DNA of 7,624 nucleotides from Candidatus Omnitrophota bacterium (GTDB lineage: Bacteria; Omnitrophota; Gorgyraeia; 2-02-FULL-51-18). Shown one piece after another: positions 1 to 7,183 of the stretch; within the stretch, counting starts at the first letter, position 1, and every line of letters starts with the position of its first letter. A model generated the notes under the pieces. The model saw only the letters and a list, made by a program, of their open reading frames with translations, made no database searches and was not told where the DNA came from. The DNA lies in assembly GCA_023247935.1 (NCBI GenBank), contig JAHFFM010000045.1, positions 4,548-12,171 on the forward strand, written 5' to 3'. The position numbers and the translations under genes are program-made.

Positions 1-260
1 TACCGAACCTGGAGATAAATTTTATCAGGGTGCTGGGCGATAAGATTTTCCAGCACTTTTCGGGCCATGGCGCAAGGCGGGCATTGATAATCAAAATATT
101 CCGTGATCCATAGAGAAGCTTTTTCCCCGCCCAAAGATCTCTCCGTGATTCTTTTTCGCAGAATTTCTTCCGGGTTAGACTTTACGGTTCTCACGAGAGA
201 AATAAAACCCACGCATAAAAGGATGACGGACATTGTGACGAAGTTTTTATTTTTTATCAT
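1..260 (-). CDS. DsbA/thioredoxin-fold thiol-disulfide oxidoreductase, N-terminal part (3' end outside window)
   Basis: Probable thiol-disulfide oxidoreductase acting outside the cytoplasm. Reading leftward from ATG at 260-258, 86 codons are open and the gene runs off the window. Residues 1-6 are basic/polar (MIKNKN), and residues 7-23 form a hydrophobic stretch (FVTMSVILLCVGFISLV) that looks like an uncleaved anchor or signal peptide. Cys16 lies inside it but without a convincing lipobox. After a charged spacer, residues 50-57 form a beta strand (LWITEYFD) leading into YQCPPCAMARKVL, with the CxxC pair at Cys60 and Cys63 at the start of a helix, as in DsbA-like Thioredoxin_4 proteins. The dipeptide PP between the cysteines differs from the PH or PY common in DsbA relatives. 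The start overlaps the stop of the upstream MBL gene as ATGA, and no Shine-Dalgarno site is evident, so translation is probably coupled. The family assignment is solid; the substrate is unknown, and the C-terminal cis-Pro region cannot be seen. Confidence 0.85.
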   Translation of the reverse strand, partial: MIKNKNFVTMSVILLCVGFISLVRTVKSNPEEILRKRITERSLGGEKASLWITEYFDYQCPPCAMARKVLENLIAQHPDKIYLQVR

Positions 261-1735
261 TGCTGCGCCAAACGGGCTGGCATAAAGGACGGATCCAGGT
301 GAAGCGCTTTTTCGAATTGAGTGCGCGCTGAAGTTTCATCACCCAGCCGCCTGAAACCGATTCCGAGATAGAACTCGGCTTCCGCCTGCTGCCGCCCCCC
401 TGATTTAAATTCAACGGCTTTCTTTAATAATTCCATACCCGCGGCAGGGTCATCCCCTCCCCGATAAGCCATCATGGTAAGATAGCGGCCTTTTCCGAGA
501 AGCGACGGCGCATGAGCGGGATTGATTTCAAGCGCTTTGTGCCAATAGAGCTTTGCCTGGTCAAAAAAATCGCCTTTCTCGAGAACGGAGGCTATGTTTT
601 TCGATGCCTCAATAAGCGAATCCGCGTAACATGCGAAAGAATCAGGGGTTTCAAAATGCGTTGCGGCTTTTTTAAGAATGGTCAATTTTAATCCTGTATC
701 CCCGCCCTCATAGGCCTCATGAGCCATATCCAGAAAATCACCCAAAGAATCATTTTTTGCTGATTGGAATTCGTTTTGGGAAGCGGGAATCGCCGAAGGC
801 TTGAATTGCTGCCAGCCCAATTCTTTGTCTTCCGGTTTTTTTGTCAAACCTCGGTACACGCGTAAAATCGCATAGCGCGGCGTGCCCCAAACTTGGGGAA
901 TATTCGTGATCCAGGGAGAAAGCCTTGGTTCAAGATCCTTCAGAACTCGTTCCGAGTCATACCCTTTCTGAACAAGCGCGGCCACTTCTTCCAAAAAATA
1001 TTTTTGAATGCGGACTAAAAGATCAACCTCAGCCTGATAAGCCAGAGGCCCATGACCCGGGATAATATGCGCGGGTTTTAAACTCATTAAATTTTGAATG
1101 GTTTCGATCCAGGCCTCATTTTGAAGACCCTCATCCCAAACCGGCTGGCCAAAAATCGGAAAACTTCCAGTCATCACGGTGTCGCCGCTCATCACCACTT
1201 TTTCATAAACGACATGAACCGCGATAGCGTCATCGGATTCCGCCTTCCCCGCAAAAAATAGACGAAGCGGCATGTCACCCAGATCCAAATTCATTTCATT
1301 TTCAAAAGTTGTTTCCGGTAAAAAAGGGTCGTTCCCCAATTCAAATCCGCGGCCCGAGAGAAACTCTTTTTGCCGCGGCGCTCTCGTAACCATGAACTCT
1401 TTTGTCAGCTTGGAAGAAATGATCGTGGCGCCCTCTTTTTTAAAAAGAGCGTTTCCGTTGGTGTGATCCCAGTGATAATGCGTGTTGATGACGTATTCAA
1501 TAGGCTTGTCGGTAACCGTTCTCAAAAGCCTCAAAAACTCCGCGGCAGTTGAGTGATTGACTTGCGTATCGACAACGGCAACCGAACGGTCGCCGACTAT
1601 AAAAGAAGAGTTGGTGATATTGCGAAAAATATAAACGCCGCCCGTGACTTTATGAAGCTCGCCATAACGGCGAGGCGCAAAAGGATTCGGAGTTCTAAGA
1701 TTTTTTGGGAGTGTAGATGTGAGTGGAATGGCCAT
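257..1735 (-). CDS. MBL-fold metallohydrolase with C-terminal TPR-like region
   Basis: Predicted metal-dependent hydrolase of 492 aa, with no signal peptide or membrane segment, so probably cytoplasmic. The MBL domain spans about residues 27-230. THYHWDH gives His86, His88, Asp90 and His91; the SGD motif gives bridging Asp185; PGHGP gives His228. Where most relatives have a His in an AHT-type motif, this protein has KAESDDAIAVH (Glu166), which resembles the ETDD motif of alkylsulfatase-like MBL proteins, where an acidic residue binds metal. The SGDTVMTGSFPIFG and LKPAHIIPGHGP stretches also fit that subgroup. Residues 231-310 are a helical extension ending RVYRGLTKKPED. About residues 335-492 are TPR-like helices, clearest in the last unit (YLGIGFRRLGDETSARTQFEKALHLDP), and may mediate protein contacts. 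The ATG at 1735 has GGAAG six bases upstream and lies 41 bp inside lpdA. The first 26 residues are not obviously conserved, but I see no good later start. The substrate is unknown; a sulfate ester, a thioester or a lactam-like bond are all possible. Confidence 0.87.
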   Translation of the reverse strand: MAIPLTSTLPKNLRTPNPFAPRRYGELHKVTGGVYIFRNITNSSFIVGDRSVAVVDTQVNHSTAAEFLRLLRTVTDKPIEYVINTHYHWDHTNGNALFKKEGATIISSKLTKEFMVTRAPRQKEFLSGRGFELGNDPFLPETTFENEMNLDLGDMPLRLFFAGKAESDDAIAVHVVYEKVVMSGDTVMTGSFPIFGQPVWDEGLQNEAWIETIQNLMSLKPAHIIPGHGPLAYQAEVDLLVRIQKYFLEEVAALVQKGYDSERVLKDLEPRLSPWITNIPQVWGTPRYAILRVYRGLTKKPEDKELGWQQFKPSAIPASQNEFQSAKNDSLGDFLDMAHEAYEGGDTGLKLTILKKAATHFETPDSFACYADSLIEASKNIASVLEKGDFFDQAKLYWHKALEINPAHAPSLLGKGRYLTMMAYRGGDDPAAGMELLKKAVEFKSGGRQQAEAEFYLGIGFRRLGDETSARTQFEKALHLDPSFMPARLAQQ

Positions 1736-3116
1736 AAAAAGCTTCCGCCGCTTCCATCAATGTTTCCGAGAGGGTCGGATGCGGATGAACTGTTTTTGCC
1801 AAATCAAATGCCGTGGCGCCCATCTCCACCGCGAGCACACCCTCGCTAATCAGATCGCCAGCGCCAACCCCTGCGATTCCTACGCCTAAAATTCTGTCAG
1901 TTTCGGGTTCAAGAATTAATTTTGTCATGCCTTCGGTGCGGTCCGTAGAAAGTGCCCGACCCGAAGCGCCCCAGGGAAAACGCGATACTTTGACGTCAAT
2001 TCCTTTTTGCCGGGCTTCCGCTTCGGTTAAACCGCACCAGGCGATTTCAGGTTCCGTAAAAACAACGGCGGGTATCACGACGTTTTCAAATACCGAGGAC
2101 TCTCCGCAAATCGCTTCAACCGCTATACGCGCTTCTTTTGAAGCTTTGTGCGCCAACATTAAACCGCCTACCGCGTCACCGATCGCGGAAATATTCGGAT
2201 CCGATGTTTCGAGACGGTCGTTTACTTTGATAAAACCTTTTTCATCCAGGAAAATTTTTGTATTTTTAAGACCCAGGTTTTCCGTGTTGGAAGCGCGCCC
2301 CACACAAACCAGCACGCGGTCATAAAGCTCCTCGACTTTTTTTCCTTCAAATTCCATATTCACTTTGATTTGCTTGCCGCTCGTGGCCATTTTGGAAACT
2401 TTGGTATTCAAGCGGACGGAGCTGAAATTTTTCTCCGCGTATTTCGCGACATAACGGGAAAGATCCGGATCCGCGCCAGCCAAAATGGCGCCCATGGCTT
2501 CCACCATCACCACTCTGCTGCCCAAAGAGGCATAAACGGTGCCAAGCTCCATTCCGATATATCCCCCGCCGACAATCAAAAGATCTTTTGGGATATCCGG
2601 TAAATCCAAAGCTTCGGTGGAAGTCATGACGCGGGGATTGCCAAGGTCAAATGCTTTTGGCATGGCCGGCTTTGACCCCACCGCGATAATCGCCTTTTGG
2701 TAACGGATAAATTTCTGCCCTTCGGAAGTTTCAACGCGAAGCGTTTGCGAATCCTCAAAATACCCGCGTCCTTCCAAAATAGCGACGCCTCTTTTTTGAC
2801 CCACACTGCCCACACCTTGAGATAATTTTGAGATAATCGATTCTTTCCACGCCCTAAGCTTGTCTAATTGCACGGACGGCTTCGCGAATTGAATGCCATG
2901 TTCGGAAGAAACCTGCGCCTCATGAATAATTTTTGTCGCGTGCAAAAGGGCTTTGGAAGGAATGCAGCCGCGGTTCAGACAAACCCCGCCTAGACTTTTA
3001 TCCTGCTCCACAAGAATCACTTTTTTGCCTTTGTCCGCCGCGTAAAAAGCAGCCGCATAACCGCCCGGACCGGCGCCAAGAACCACTACTTCGGTTTCAA
3101 TAGGTTTCATAGACAT
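1695..3116 (-). CDS. lpdA: Dihydrolipoamide dehydrogenase (E3)
   Basis: FAD-dependent E3 that reoxidises dihydrolipoyl groups of E2 and passes electrons to NAD+. At 473 aa it has the usual family length. In order: the N-terminal FAD-binding GAGPGG (residues 14-19); the redox disulfide in GGVCLNRGCIPSKALLH (Cys46 and Cys51); the NAD-binding GGGYIGMELG (183-192) followed by an acidic strand end (VVMVE, Glu206); the second FAD motif AIGDAVGG (311-318); and the C-terminal dimer domain ending with HPHPTLSE, where His446 and Glu451 match the catalytic His-Glu pair. The more common form of that motif is HAHPTLSE; the Ala to Pro change leaves the catalytic residues intact. ATG at 3116 overlaps the E2 stop as TAATG, and AAAGAGG lies 10 bases upstream, favouring this ATG over the second Met (codon 3). 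Its position directly after E1 and E2 marks it as the E3 of pyruvate dehydrogenase, though it may also serve other lipoyl complexes. Confidence 0.97.
   Translation of the reverse strand: MSMKPIETEVVVLGAGPGGYAAAFYAADKGKKVILVEQDKSLGGVCLNRGCIPSKALLHATKIIHEAQVSSEHGIQFAKPSVQLDKLRAWKESIISKLSQGVGSVGQKRGVAILEGRGYFEDSQTLRVETSEGQKFIRYQKAIIAVGSKPAMPKAFDLGNPRVMTSTEALDLPDIPKDLLIVGGGYIGMELGTVYASLGSRVVMVEAMGAILAGADPDLSRYVAKYAEKNFSSVRLNTKVSKMATSGKQIKVNMEFEGKKVEELYDRVLVCVGRASNTENLGLKNTKIFLDEKGFIKVNDRLETSDPNISAIGDAVGGLMLAHKASKEARIAVEAICGESSVFENVVIPAVVFTEPEIAWCGLTEAEARQKGIDVKVSRFPWGASGRALSTDRTEGMTKLILEPETDRILGVGIAGVGAGDLISEGVLAVEMGATAFDLAKTVHPHPTLSETLMEAAEAFYGHSTHIYTPKKS
1742..1746 (-). promoter_or_regulatory. 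Possible Shine-Dalgarno site of the MBL gene inside lpdA
   Basis: GGAAG on the minus strand ends six bases before the ATG at 1735-1733 and lies within lpdA coding sequence. It is the main support for a start that overlaps lpdA by 41 bp. Confidence 0.45.
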
Positions 3117-4411
3117 TAAATTTTAACCTCTTTCTCGGAAAAATTTTCTAACGTTTCAGCGAATGTGCGCACAAATCTGGCTCCATCCGCTCCGTCAATC
3201 ACGCGATGGTCATAAGAAAGGCCAATCGGCATCATCAGCAAAGACTTCTCGCCAACCACAACCTGGCGGCCTTTTCCTACTCCTAAAATGGCAAGCTCAG
3301 GCTTATTGATAATCGGCGTAAAATAATTGCCGCCAATTCCGCCCAGGTTGGATAAAGTGAATGTACCCCCTTTGAGATCTTCAATGCCTACTTTGCGGGC
3401 GCGCGTCTTTTCGGCCAGCTCTTCAAGGGACTTGGAAATTTGGAGCAAGCTTTTCTTGTCCACGTCTTTTAAGACCGGCACAATCAAACCCTGCTCCGTA
3501 TCCACAGCCACACCCAAATGATAATACTCTTTGTAAACGATTTCTTGCGTGTTCTCGTCAAAACTGGCGTTAAAAATCGGATGCTTTTTAAGCGCCGCTA
3601 CCAACGCTTTTAAAATAAAAGAAGTCAGCGTGAGTTTGCCTTTTTTTTTCTCATAGGCCGCCACATGCTTTTTGCGAAGCGCCATTAAAGACGTGATATC
3701 CACATCTTCAAATTGAGTCACATGCGGAATGGTGGTCCAGGATTCCACCATCTTTTGCGCGATTTTTTGGCGAAGGGACGTGGTGGCTTTTTTATGAACA
3801 GGCCCCCATTTCGAAAAATCAATGCTTTCGGAAACTTTCGGGGCATGAGAAACCGGTTGAGCCGCTGCCGCCGGACCGCCTTGGAACGCAACCGCCTGAA
3901 TGGTCTGAATATAGTTTTTTAAATCCTGAATACCGATACGACCGCCGCTTTCCGTGCCTCGAACCCGGCCAAGATCAATACCCAGATCCTGAGCCATTTT
4001 CCGGATGGTGGGCGAAGCGGCCGGCGGAGCGCCAGCCTGAGAAGTGTATTGATAATTTAAACTCGCGGGAACTCCAGAAACGGACGCGGGAGTCTGATAA
4101 ACAGGTGCGGATGCCACAGGTGCTGCAGGAGCAGCAGCTTGTGCGGCCGGTTTTTGCGAAAACGCGGCGGAACCCGACGCGCCGCCATCAAGCGAGAGAA
4201 TCGCCTGACCCACGGTCACTTTATCCCCCACTTTCACCAGAATTTTGGAAACAATGCCTTCGGCGCTTGAAGGAATCGGCGCAACAGCCTTTTCATTTTC
4301 CAGCTCAATCAGCGTCTGGTCTTTTTTAACCTTATCACCTTCTTTAACATAAATACTGACAACGGTTCCGCTGTCAGCACCTTCACCTAAATTTGGAATC
4401 CTGATATCCAT
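3116..4411 (-). CDS. aceF: Dihydrolipoamide acetyltransferase (PDH E2), single lipoyl domain
   Basis: Core subunit of pyruvate dehydrogenase: it accepts acetyl from E1 on a lipoyl arm and transfers it to CoA. At 431 aa it is much shorter than the three-lipoyl-domain E. coli AceF. Residues 1-75 form one lipoyl domain, with the modified lysine at Lys41 in the turn ELENEKAVAPIPS; many E2s have ETDKA or EGDKA here. Residues 77-131 are a flexible Ala/Pro-rich linker. Residues 132-168 (SPTIRKMAQDLGIDLGRVRGTESGGRIGIQDL) form the peripheral-subunit-binding domain that docks E1 and E3. A second Ala/Pro-containing linker covers about 171-200. The catalytic trimer domain covers about 203-431, with the active-site motif DHRVIDGADG (His402, Asp406). 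The gene starts 20 bp after aceE with GGAG seven bases before ATG, and its stop overlaps the lpdA start. A run of nine A in the coding strand near codons 255-258 (EKKKG) is in frame. The alternative name pdhC would be equally acceptable. Confidence 0.96.
   Translation of the reverse strand: MDIRIPNLGEGADSGTVVSIYVKEGDKVKKDQTLIELENEKAVAPIPSSAEGIVSKILVKVGDKVTVGQAILSLDGGASGSAAFSQKPAAQAAAPAAPVASAPVYQTPASVSGVPASLNYQYTSQAGAPPAASPTIRKMAQDLGIDLGRVRGTESGGRIGIQDLKNYIQTIQAVAFQGGPAAAAQPVSHAPKVSESIDFSKWGPVHKKATTSLRQKIAQKMVESWTTIPHVTQFEDVDITSLMALRKKHVAAYEKKKGKLTLTSFILKALVAALKKHPIFNASFDENTQEIVYKEYYHLGVAVDTEQGLIVPVLKDVDKKSLLQISKSLEELAEKTRARKVGIEDLKGGTFTLSNLGGIGGNYFTPIINKPELAILGVGKGRQVVVGEKSLLMMPIGLSYDHRVIDGADGARFVRTFAETLENFSEKEVKI
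3127..3133 (-). promoter_or_regulatory. Shine-Dalgarno site of lpdA inside the E2 3' end
   Basis: AAAGAGG on the minus strand ends ten bases before the lpdA ATG (3116-3114) and lies within the last codons of E2. It supports the first Met over the Met at codon 3, and fits translational coupling through the TAATG junction. Confidence 0.6.
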
Positions 4412-4416
4412 AAAAT

Positions 4417-4420
4417 CTCC
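4417..4420 (-). promoter_or_regulatory. Shine-Dalgarno site of the E2 gene
   Basis: GGAG on the minus strand, five to seven bases before the E2 ATG (4411-4409), lies in the 20-bp gap after aceE. It is the strongest ribosome binding site in the window and fixes the E2 start. Confidence 0.7.
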
Positions 4421-4431
4421 AATATCTCAAT

Positions 4432-7110
4432 CTAAAGAAGTTGTGGGAAACTTTTCTGCGGGTCGATTTGCAAATCTTTAATCGCCTTCGCAACTAATTT
4501 CCGGTCCACCTGGCCTTTTTCAGCCAGCGTGTAAAGCGTAGCGACCACGATGTGTTGAGCGTCTACTTCAAAAAAGCGGCGTAAGTTTGCGCGTGTGTCG
4601 CTGCGGCCAAAACCATCCGTTCCGAGCGTCATCAAACCTCCCGGTACCCAGGGGGCAATTTGGTCTGGAACAATTTTCATGTTGTCCGACACGGCCACAA
4701 AAGCGCCTTTTTCTTTTTCAAGAATTGTTTCCAAATAAGATTTCTTCGGGGTTTCCGTAGGATTTAAAATATTCCAGCGGCGCGCGTTGAGAGTTTCAGC
4801 GCGAAGGCGCTTGTAATTTGTGGCGCTCCACACATCCGCTGAAACCTGATAATCTCTGGCCAAAATTTCCTGCGCCTTCAAAGCTTCTCTTAAAATAGCG
4901 CCGCTTCCGAGGATTTGAGCTTTATGCGCAAGACCTTCGGGGCCCTTCTTGAATTTATACAAGCCATTTAAAATTCCCTCTTCGGCGCCGTCCGGCATGG
5001 CGGCCATGGGATAATTTTCGTTGTGAAGCGTCAAATAATAAAAAATTTCTTCATTATTTTCGTACATGCGGCGCAAACCGTCTTTTATAATCATCGCAAT
5101 TTCAAAAGCAAAGGCAGGGTCATAAGCCATGACGGTGGGAATGGTGCTGGCCAAAAGATGGCTATGGCCGTCCTGATGCTGCAATCCTTCGCCGTTAAGC
5201 GTGGTGCGCCCCGCCGTGGCTCCCAGTAAAAATCCTTTGGCGCGAATATCGCCCGCAAGCCACATTTGATCTCCCACGCGCTGAAAACCAAACATGGAAT
5301 AGAAAATATAGAACGGAATCATGGTTACGCCTAAATTCGCGTAAGACGAGCCAGCCGCCACAAAAGAAGCCATGGAGCCCGCCTCATTGATTCCTTCTTC
5401 CAAAATTTGTCCGTCCTTGGCTTCTTGATAATAAAGGAGAGATTCCTTGTCCACAGGCTCATATAACTGGCCTTTCGGAGAATAAATGCCGATTTGACGG
5501 AAAAGCGCGTCCATTCCAAATGTGCGCGCTTCATCCGGAATAATCGGCACCACGCGCCGTCCAATCCCCTGATGGCGAAGAATTTTCGTTAAAAGGCGCA
5601 CAAATGCCATGGTGGTAGAAGCTTCAGTATCGCCGCTGGCTTTAAAAAATTCCTGATAAAACTCGGCATTGGGTAAATCCAATTTTTCCTGGACGACTTT
5701 CCGCTTCGGCACATATCCGCCAAGAGATTCGCGGCGCTGACGCAAATATTTAATTTCTTCGCTGTCTTCCGCTGGCCGGTAAAAAGGCGTGTCCGCAATT
5801 TCCTCGTCGCCGATTGGAATATTGAAGCGTTCGCGGAATTCACGAAGTTCTTTTTCATTGAGCTTTTTTTGCTGGTGGGTGATGTTCCGGCCTTCACCGG
5901 CTTCGCCCAATCCATAACCTTTAATGGTTTTGGCTAAAATGACCGTGGGCGACCCTTTATGTTCCACGGCGGACTTGTAAGCCGCGTAAACTTTTTTGAC
6001 GTCATGGCCGCCGCGAAGAAGCTTGGAAATTTTTTCATCCGACAGATGATTCACCATTTCCATCAATTCAGGATATTTTCCAAAAAAGTGTTTGCGGGTG
6101 TAGCTGCCCGGCTCGACAGAATATTTTTGGTAATCTCCGTCCACTGCTTCTTCCATGCGTTTAATGAGAAGTCCTTTGGTGTCTTTCCGGAATAATTCAT
6201 CCCAATCCGAACCCCAGATCACTTTCAGCACATTCCAGCCGGAACCACGGAAAAGGCCTTCAAGTTCCTGAATAATCTTGTCATTGCCGCGCACCGGGCC
6301 ATCCAAGCGCTGCAAATTGCAATTCACCACCCAAATGAGATTGTCCAAGCCTTCGCGAGCGGGCAAGCTCAAAGCGCCGCGAGTTTCCGGTTCGTCCGAT
6401 TCGCCATCGCCCACAAAGCACCAAATCTTCGGCTCTGGATCTTTTAGGAAACCGCGAGCTTTTAAATAACGATTGAATCTTGCCTGGTATATAGAGGAAA
6501 TAGGCGCAAGCCCCATGGACACGGAAGGAAATTGCCAAAACTCCGGCATCAAGTAAGGATGCGGATACGAAGAAAGCCCGCCTCCTTCCGCTAATTCCTG
6601 ACGAAAATGATGCAAATGCTTTTCTGTGAGACGTCCTTCCAGGTAAGCTCTCGCATAATTTCCCGGAGAAGCATGGCCCTGGAAATAAACCAAATCCGCC
6701 ACGCCCGTTCCGCTGGAACCCCGAAAGAAATGATTAAACCCGACTTCGTAAAGCGACGCGAGCGACGCGTAAGTGGAAATATGCCCGCCCAAACCCCCAT
6801 GAATGCGATTGGCTTTGACAACCATGGCCATGGCATTCCATCGAATATAGCTTTTGATTCGTCTTTCAATTTCGCGATTGCCCGGATATTCCGGCTCTTC
6901 CTCGCAAGGAATGGTGTTTACATAAGGAGTGTTCACCGGCTTAGGAAGTTGAACGCCGGATTTTTCGAGTCTTTGCCAGAGTTTTTGGAGAAAATAAGGA
7001 TTTTGTTCGGTCGCGAAACGGAGCATATGCTCCATCGAATCCACCCATTCCCTGGATTCCTGGCTGTCGAGTTTCGAAAGTTTTAGTTGTACGTCTTCTT
7101 TTGTGCTCAT
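4432..7110 (-). CDS. aceE: Pyruvate dehydrogenase E1 component, homodimeric type
   Basis: Thiamine-diphosphate-dependent E1 that decarboxylates pyruvate and reductively acetylates the E2 lipoyl group. At 892 aa it matches the E. coli homodimeric AceE (887 aa) end to end, rather than the split alpha/beta type. Visible landmarks are HGGLGGHISTYAS (104-116) and YFQGHASPG (142-150), lining the cofactor site; the ThDP/Mg motif GDGESDEPE starting at residue 234 and ending NCN at 263-265 (Asp235, Asn265); GEGRNITHQQKK with His412, equivalent to the active-site loop His407 of E. coli; DEARTFGMDALFRQIGIYSP (526-545); GQILEEGINEAG, where Glu572 corresponds to the cofactor-activating Glu571 of E. coli; and FGRSDTRANLRRFFEVDA near the C-terminus. 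No truncation or frameshift is seen. ATG at 7110 is preceded in frame by TAA only four codons upstream, so no longer start exists; there is no recognisable Shine-Dalgarno site. It is the first gene of the PDH operon and is divergent from the lipoate ligase gene. Confidence 0.98.
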   Translation of the reverse strand: MSTKEDVQLKLSKLDSQESREWVDSMEHMLRFATEQNPYFLQKLWQRLEKSGVQLPKPVNTPYVNTIPCEEEPEYPGNREIERRIKSYIRWNAMAMVVKANRIHGGLGGHISTYASLASLYEVGFNHFFRGSSGTGVADLVYFQGHASPGNYARAYLEGRLTEKHLHHFRQELAEGGGLSSYPHPYLMPEFWQFPSVSMGLAPISSIYQARFNRYLKARGFLKDPEPKIWCFVGDGESDEPETRGALSLPAREGLDNLIWVVNCNLQRLDGPVRGNDKIIQELEGLFRGSGWNVLKVIWGSDWDELFRKDTKGLLIKRMEEAVDGDYQKYSVEPGSYTRKHFFGKYPELMEMVNHLSDEKISKLLRGGHDVKKVYAAYKSAVEHKGSPTVILAKTIKGYGLGEAGEGRNITHQQKKLNEKELREFRERFNIPIGDEEIADTPFYRPAEDSEEIKYLRQRRESLGGYVPKRKVVQEKLDLPNAEFYQEFFKASGDTEASTTMAFVRLLTKILRHQGIGRRVVPIIPDEARTFGMDALFRQIGIYSPKGQLYEPVDKESLLYYQEAKDGQILEEGINEAGSMASFVAAGSSYANLGVTMIPFYIFYSMFGFQRVGDQMWLAGDIRAKGFLLGATAGRTTLNGEGLQHQDGHSHLLASTIPTVMAYDPAFAFEIAMIIKDGLRRMYENNEEIFYYLTLHNENYPMAAMPDGAEEGILNGLYKFKKGPEGLAHKAQILGSGAILREALKAQEILARDYQVSADVWSATNYKRLRAETLNARRWNILNPTETPKKSYLETILEKEKGAFVAVSDNMKIVPDQIAPWVPGGLMTLGTDGFGRSDTRANLRRFFEVDAQHIVVATLYTLAEKGQVDRKLVAKAIKDLQIDPQKSFPQLL

Positions 7111-7181
7111 AATATTAAACTGTTATCATTAAACCATCATGCTCATACCAAGCCGTTTATTTTACTATAGATTATTTGCAA
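7111..7181. promoter_or_regulatory. Divergent intergenic region between aceE and the lipoate ligase gene, likely back-to-back promoters
   Basis: This 71-bp gap is the only place in the window where two genes start away from each other, so both transcripts should begin here. It is AT-rich compared with the genes. On the minus strand TATAGT (7169-7164) matches a sigma-70 -10 box at five of six positions and would give a leader of roughly 45-50 bases for aceE; no convincing -35 box is seen 16-18 bp upstream. On the plus strand the same block offers TACTAT (7163-7168) or TATAGA (7166-7171), each four of six, which would leave a very short leader before the ligase start. The promoter assignments are inference; the divergent layout is seen directly. 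Confidence 0.5.
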
Positions 7182-7183
7182 AT
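7174..7183. repeat. Perfect 10-bp palindrome ATTTGCAAAT at the ligase start
   Basis: ATTTGCAAAT reads the same on both strands and overlaps the first candidate ATG (7182) of the lipoate ligase gene, next to the candidate -10 boxes. It could be half of an operator or a chance AT-rich palindrome; only one copy is seen in the gap, and no regulator is encoded in the window. Confidence 0.35.

Noticed and set aside
103..285. 60-codon plus-strand frame at the left edge
   Set aside because: Antisense to the CPPC oxidoreductase and the end of the MBL gene, both of which have clear motifs or coupled starts on the minus strand.
1553..1849. 98-codon plus-strand frame spanning the lpdA-MBL junction
   Set aside because: It is antisense to two supported genes and shows no domain; the sequence is explained by them.
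1813..2325. 170-codon open frame on the plus strand
   Set aside because: Antisense to lpdA across its well-conserved dimerisation and FAD regions; the Ser/Pro/Arg-rich translation is typical of a reverse-frame shadow.
4412..4431. Possible terminator or attenuator between aceE and the E2 gene
   Set aside because: The gap is only 20 bp, has no inverted repeat followed by a T run, and is occupied by the E2 ribosome binding site.
6607..7086. 159-codon open frame on the plus strand
   Set aside because: It lies wholly antisense to aceE, whose motifs are conserved throughout this stretch; the translation shows no recognisable domain and is explained as a shadow frame.
7140..7156. Possible PdhR-type operator near ACCAA/TTGGT in the divergent gap
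   Set aside because: Only a single half site (TTGGT on the minus strand) is present. The inverted partner at three-base spacing needed for the known ATTGGTnnnACCAAT pattern is absent.
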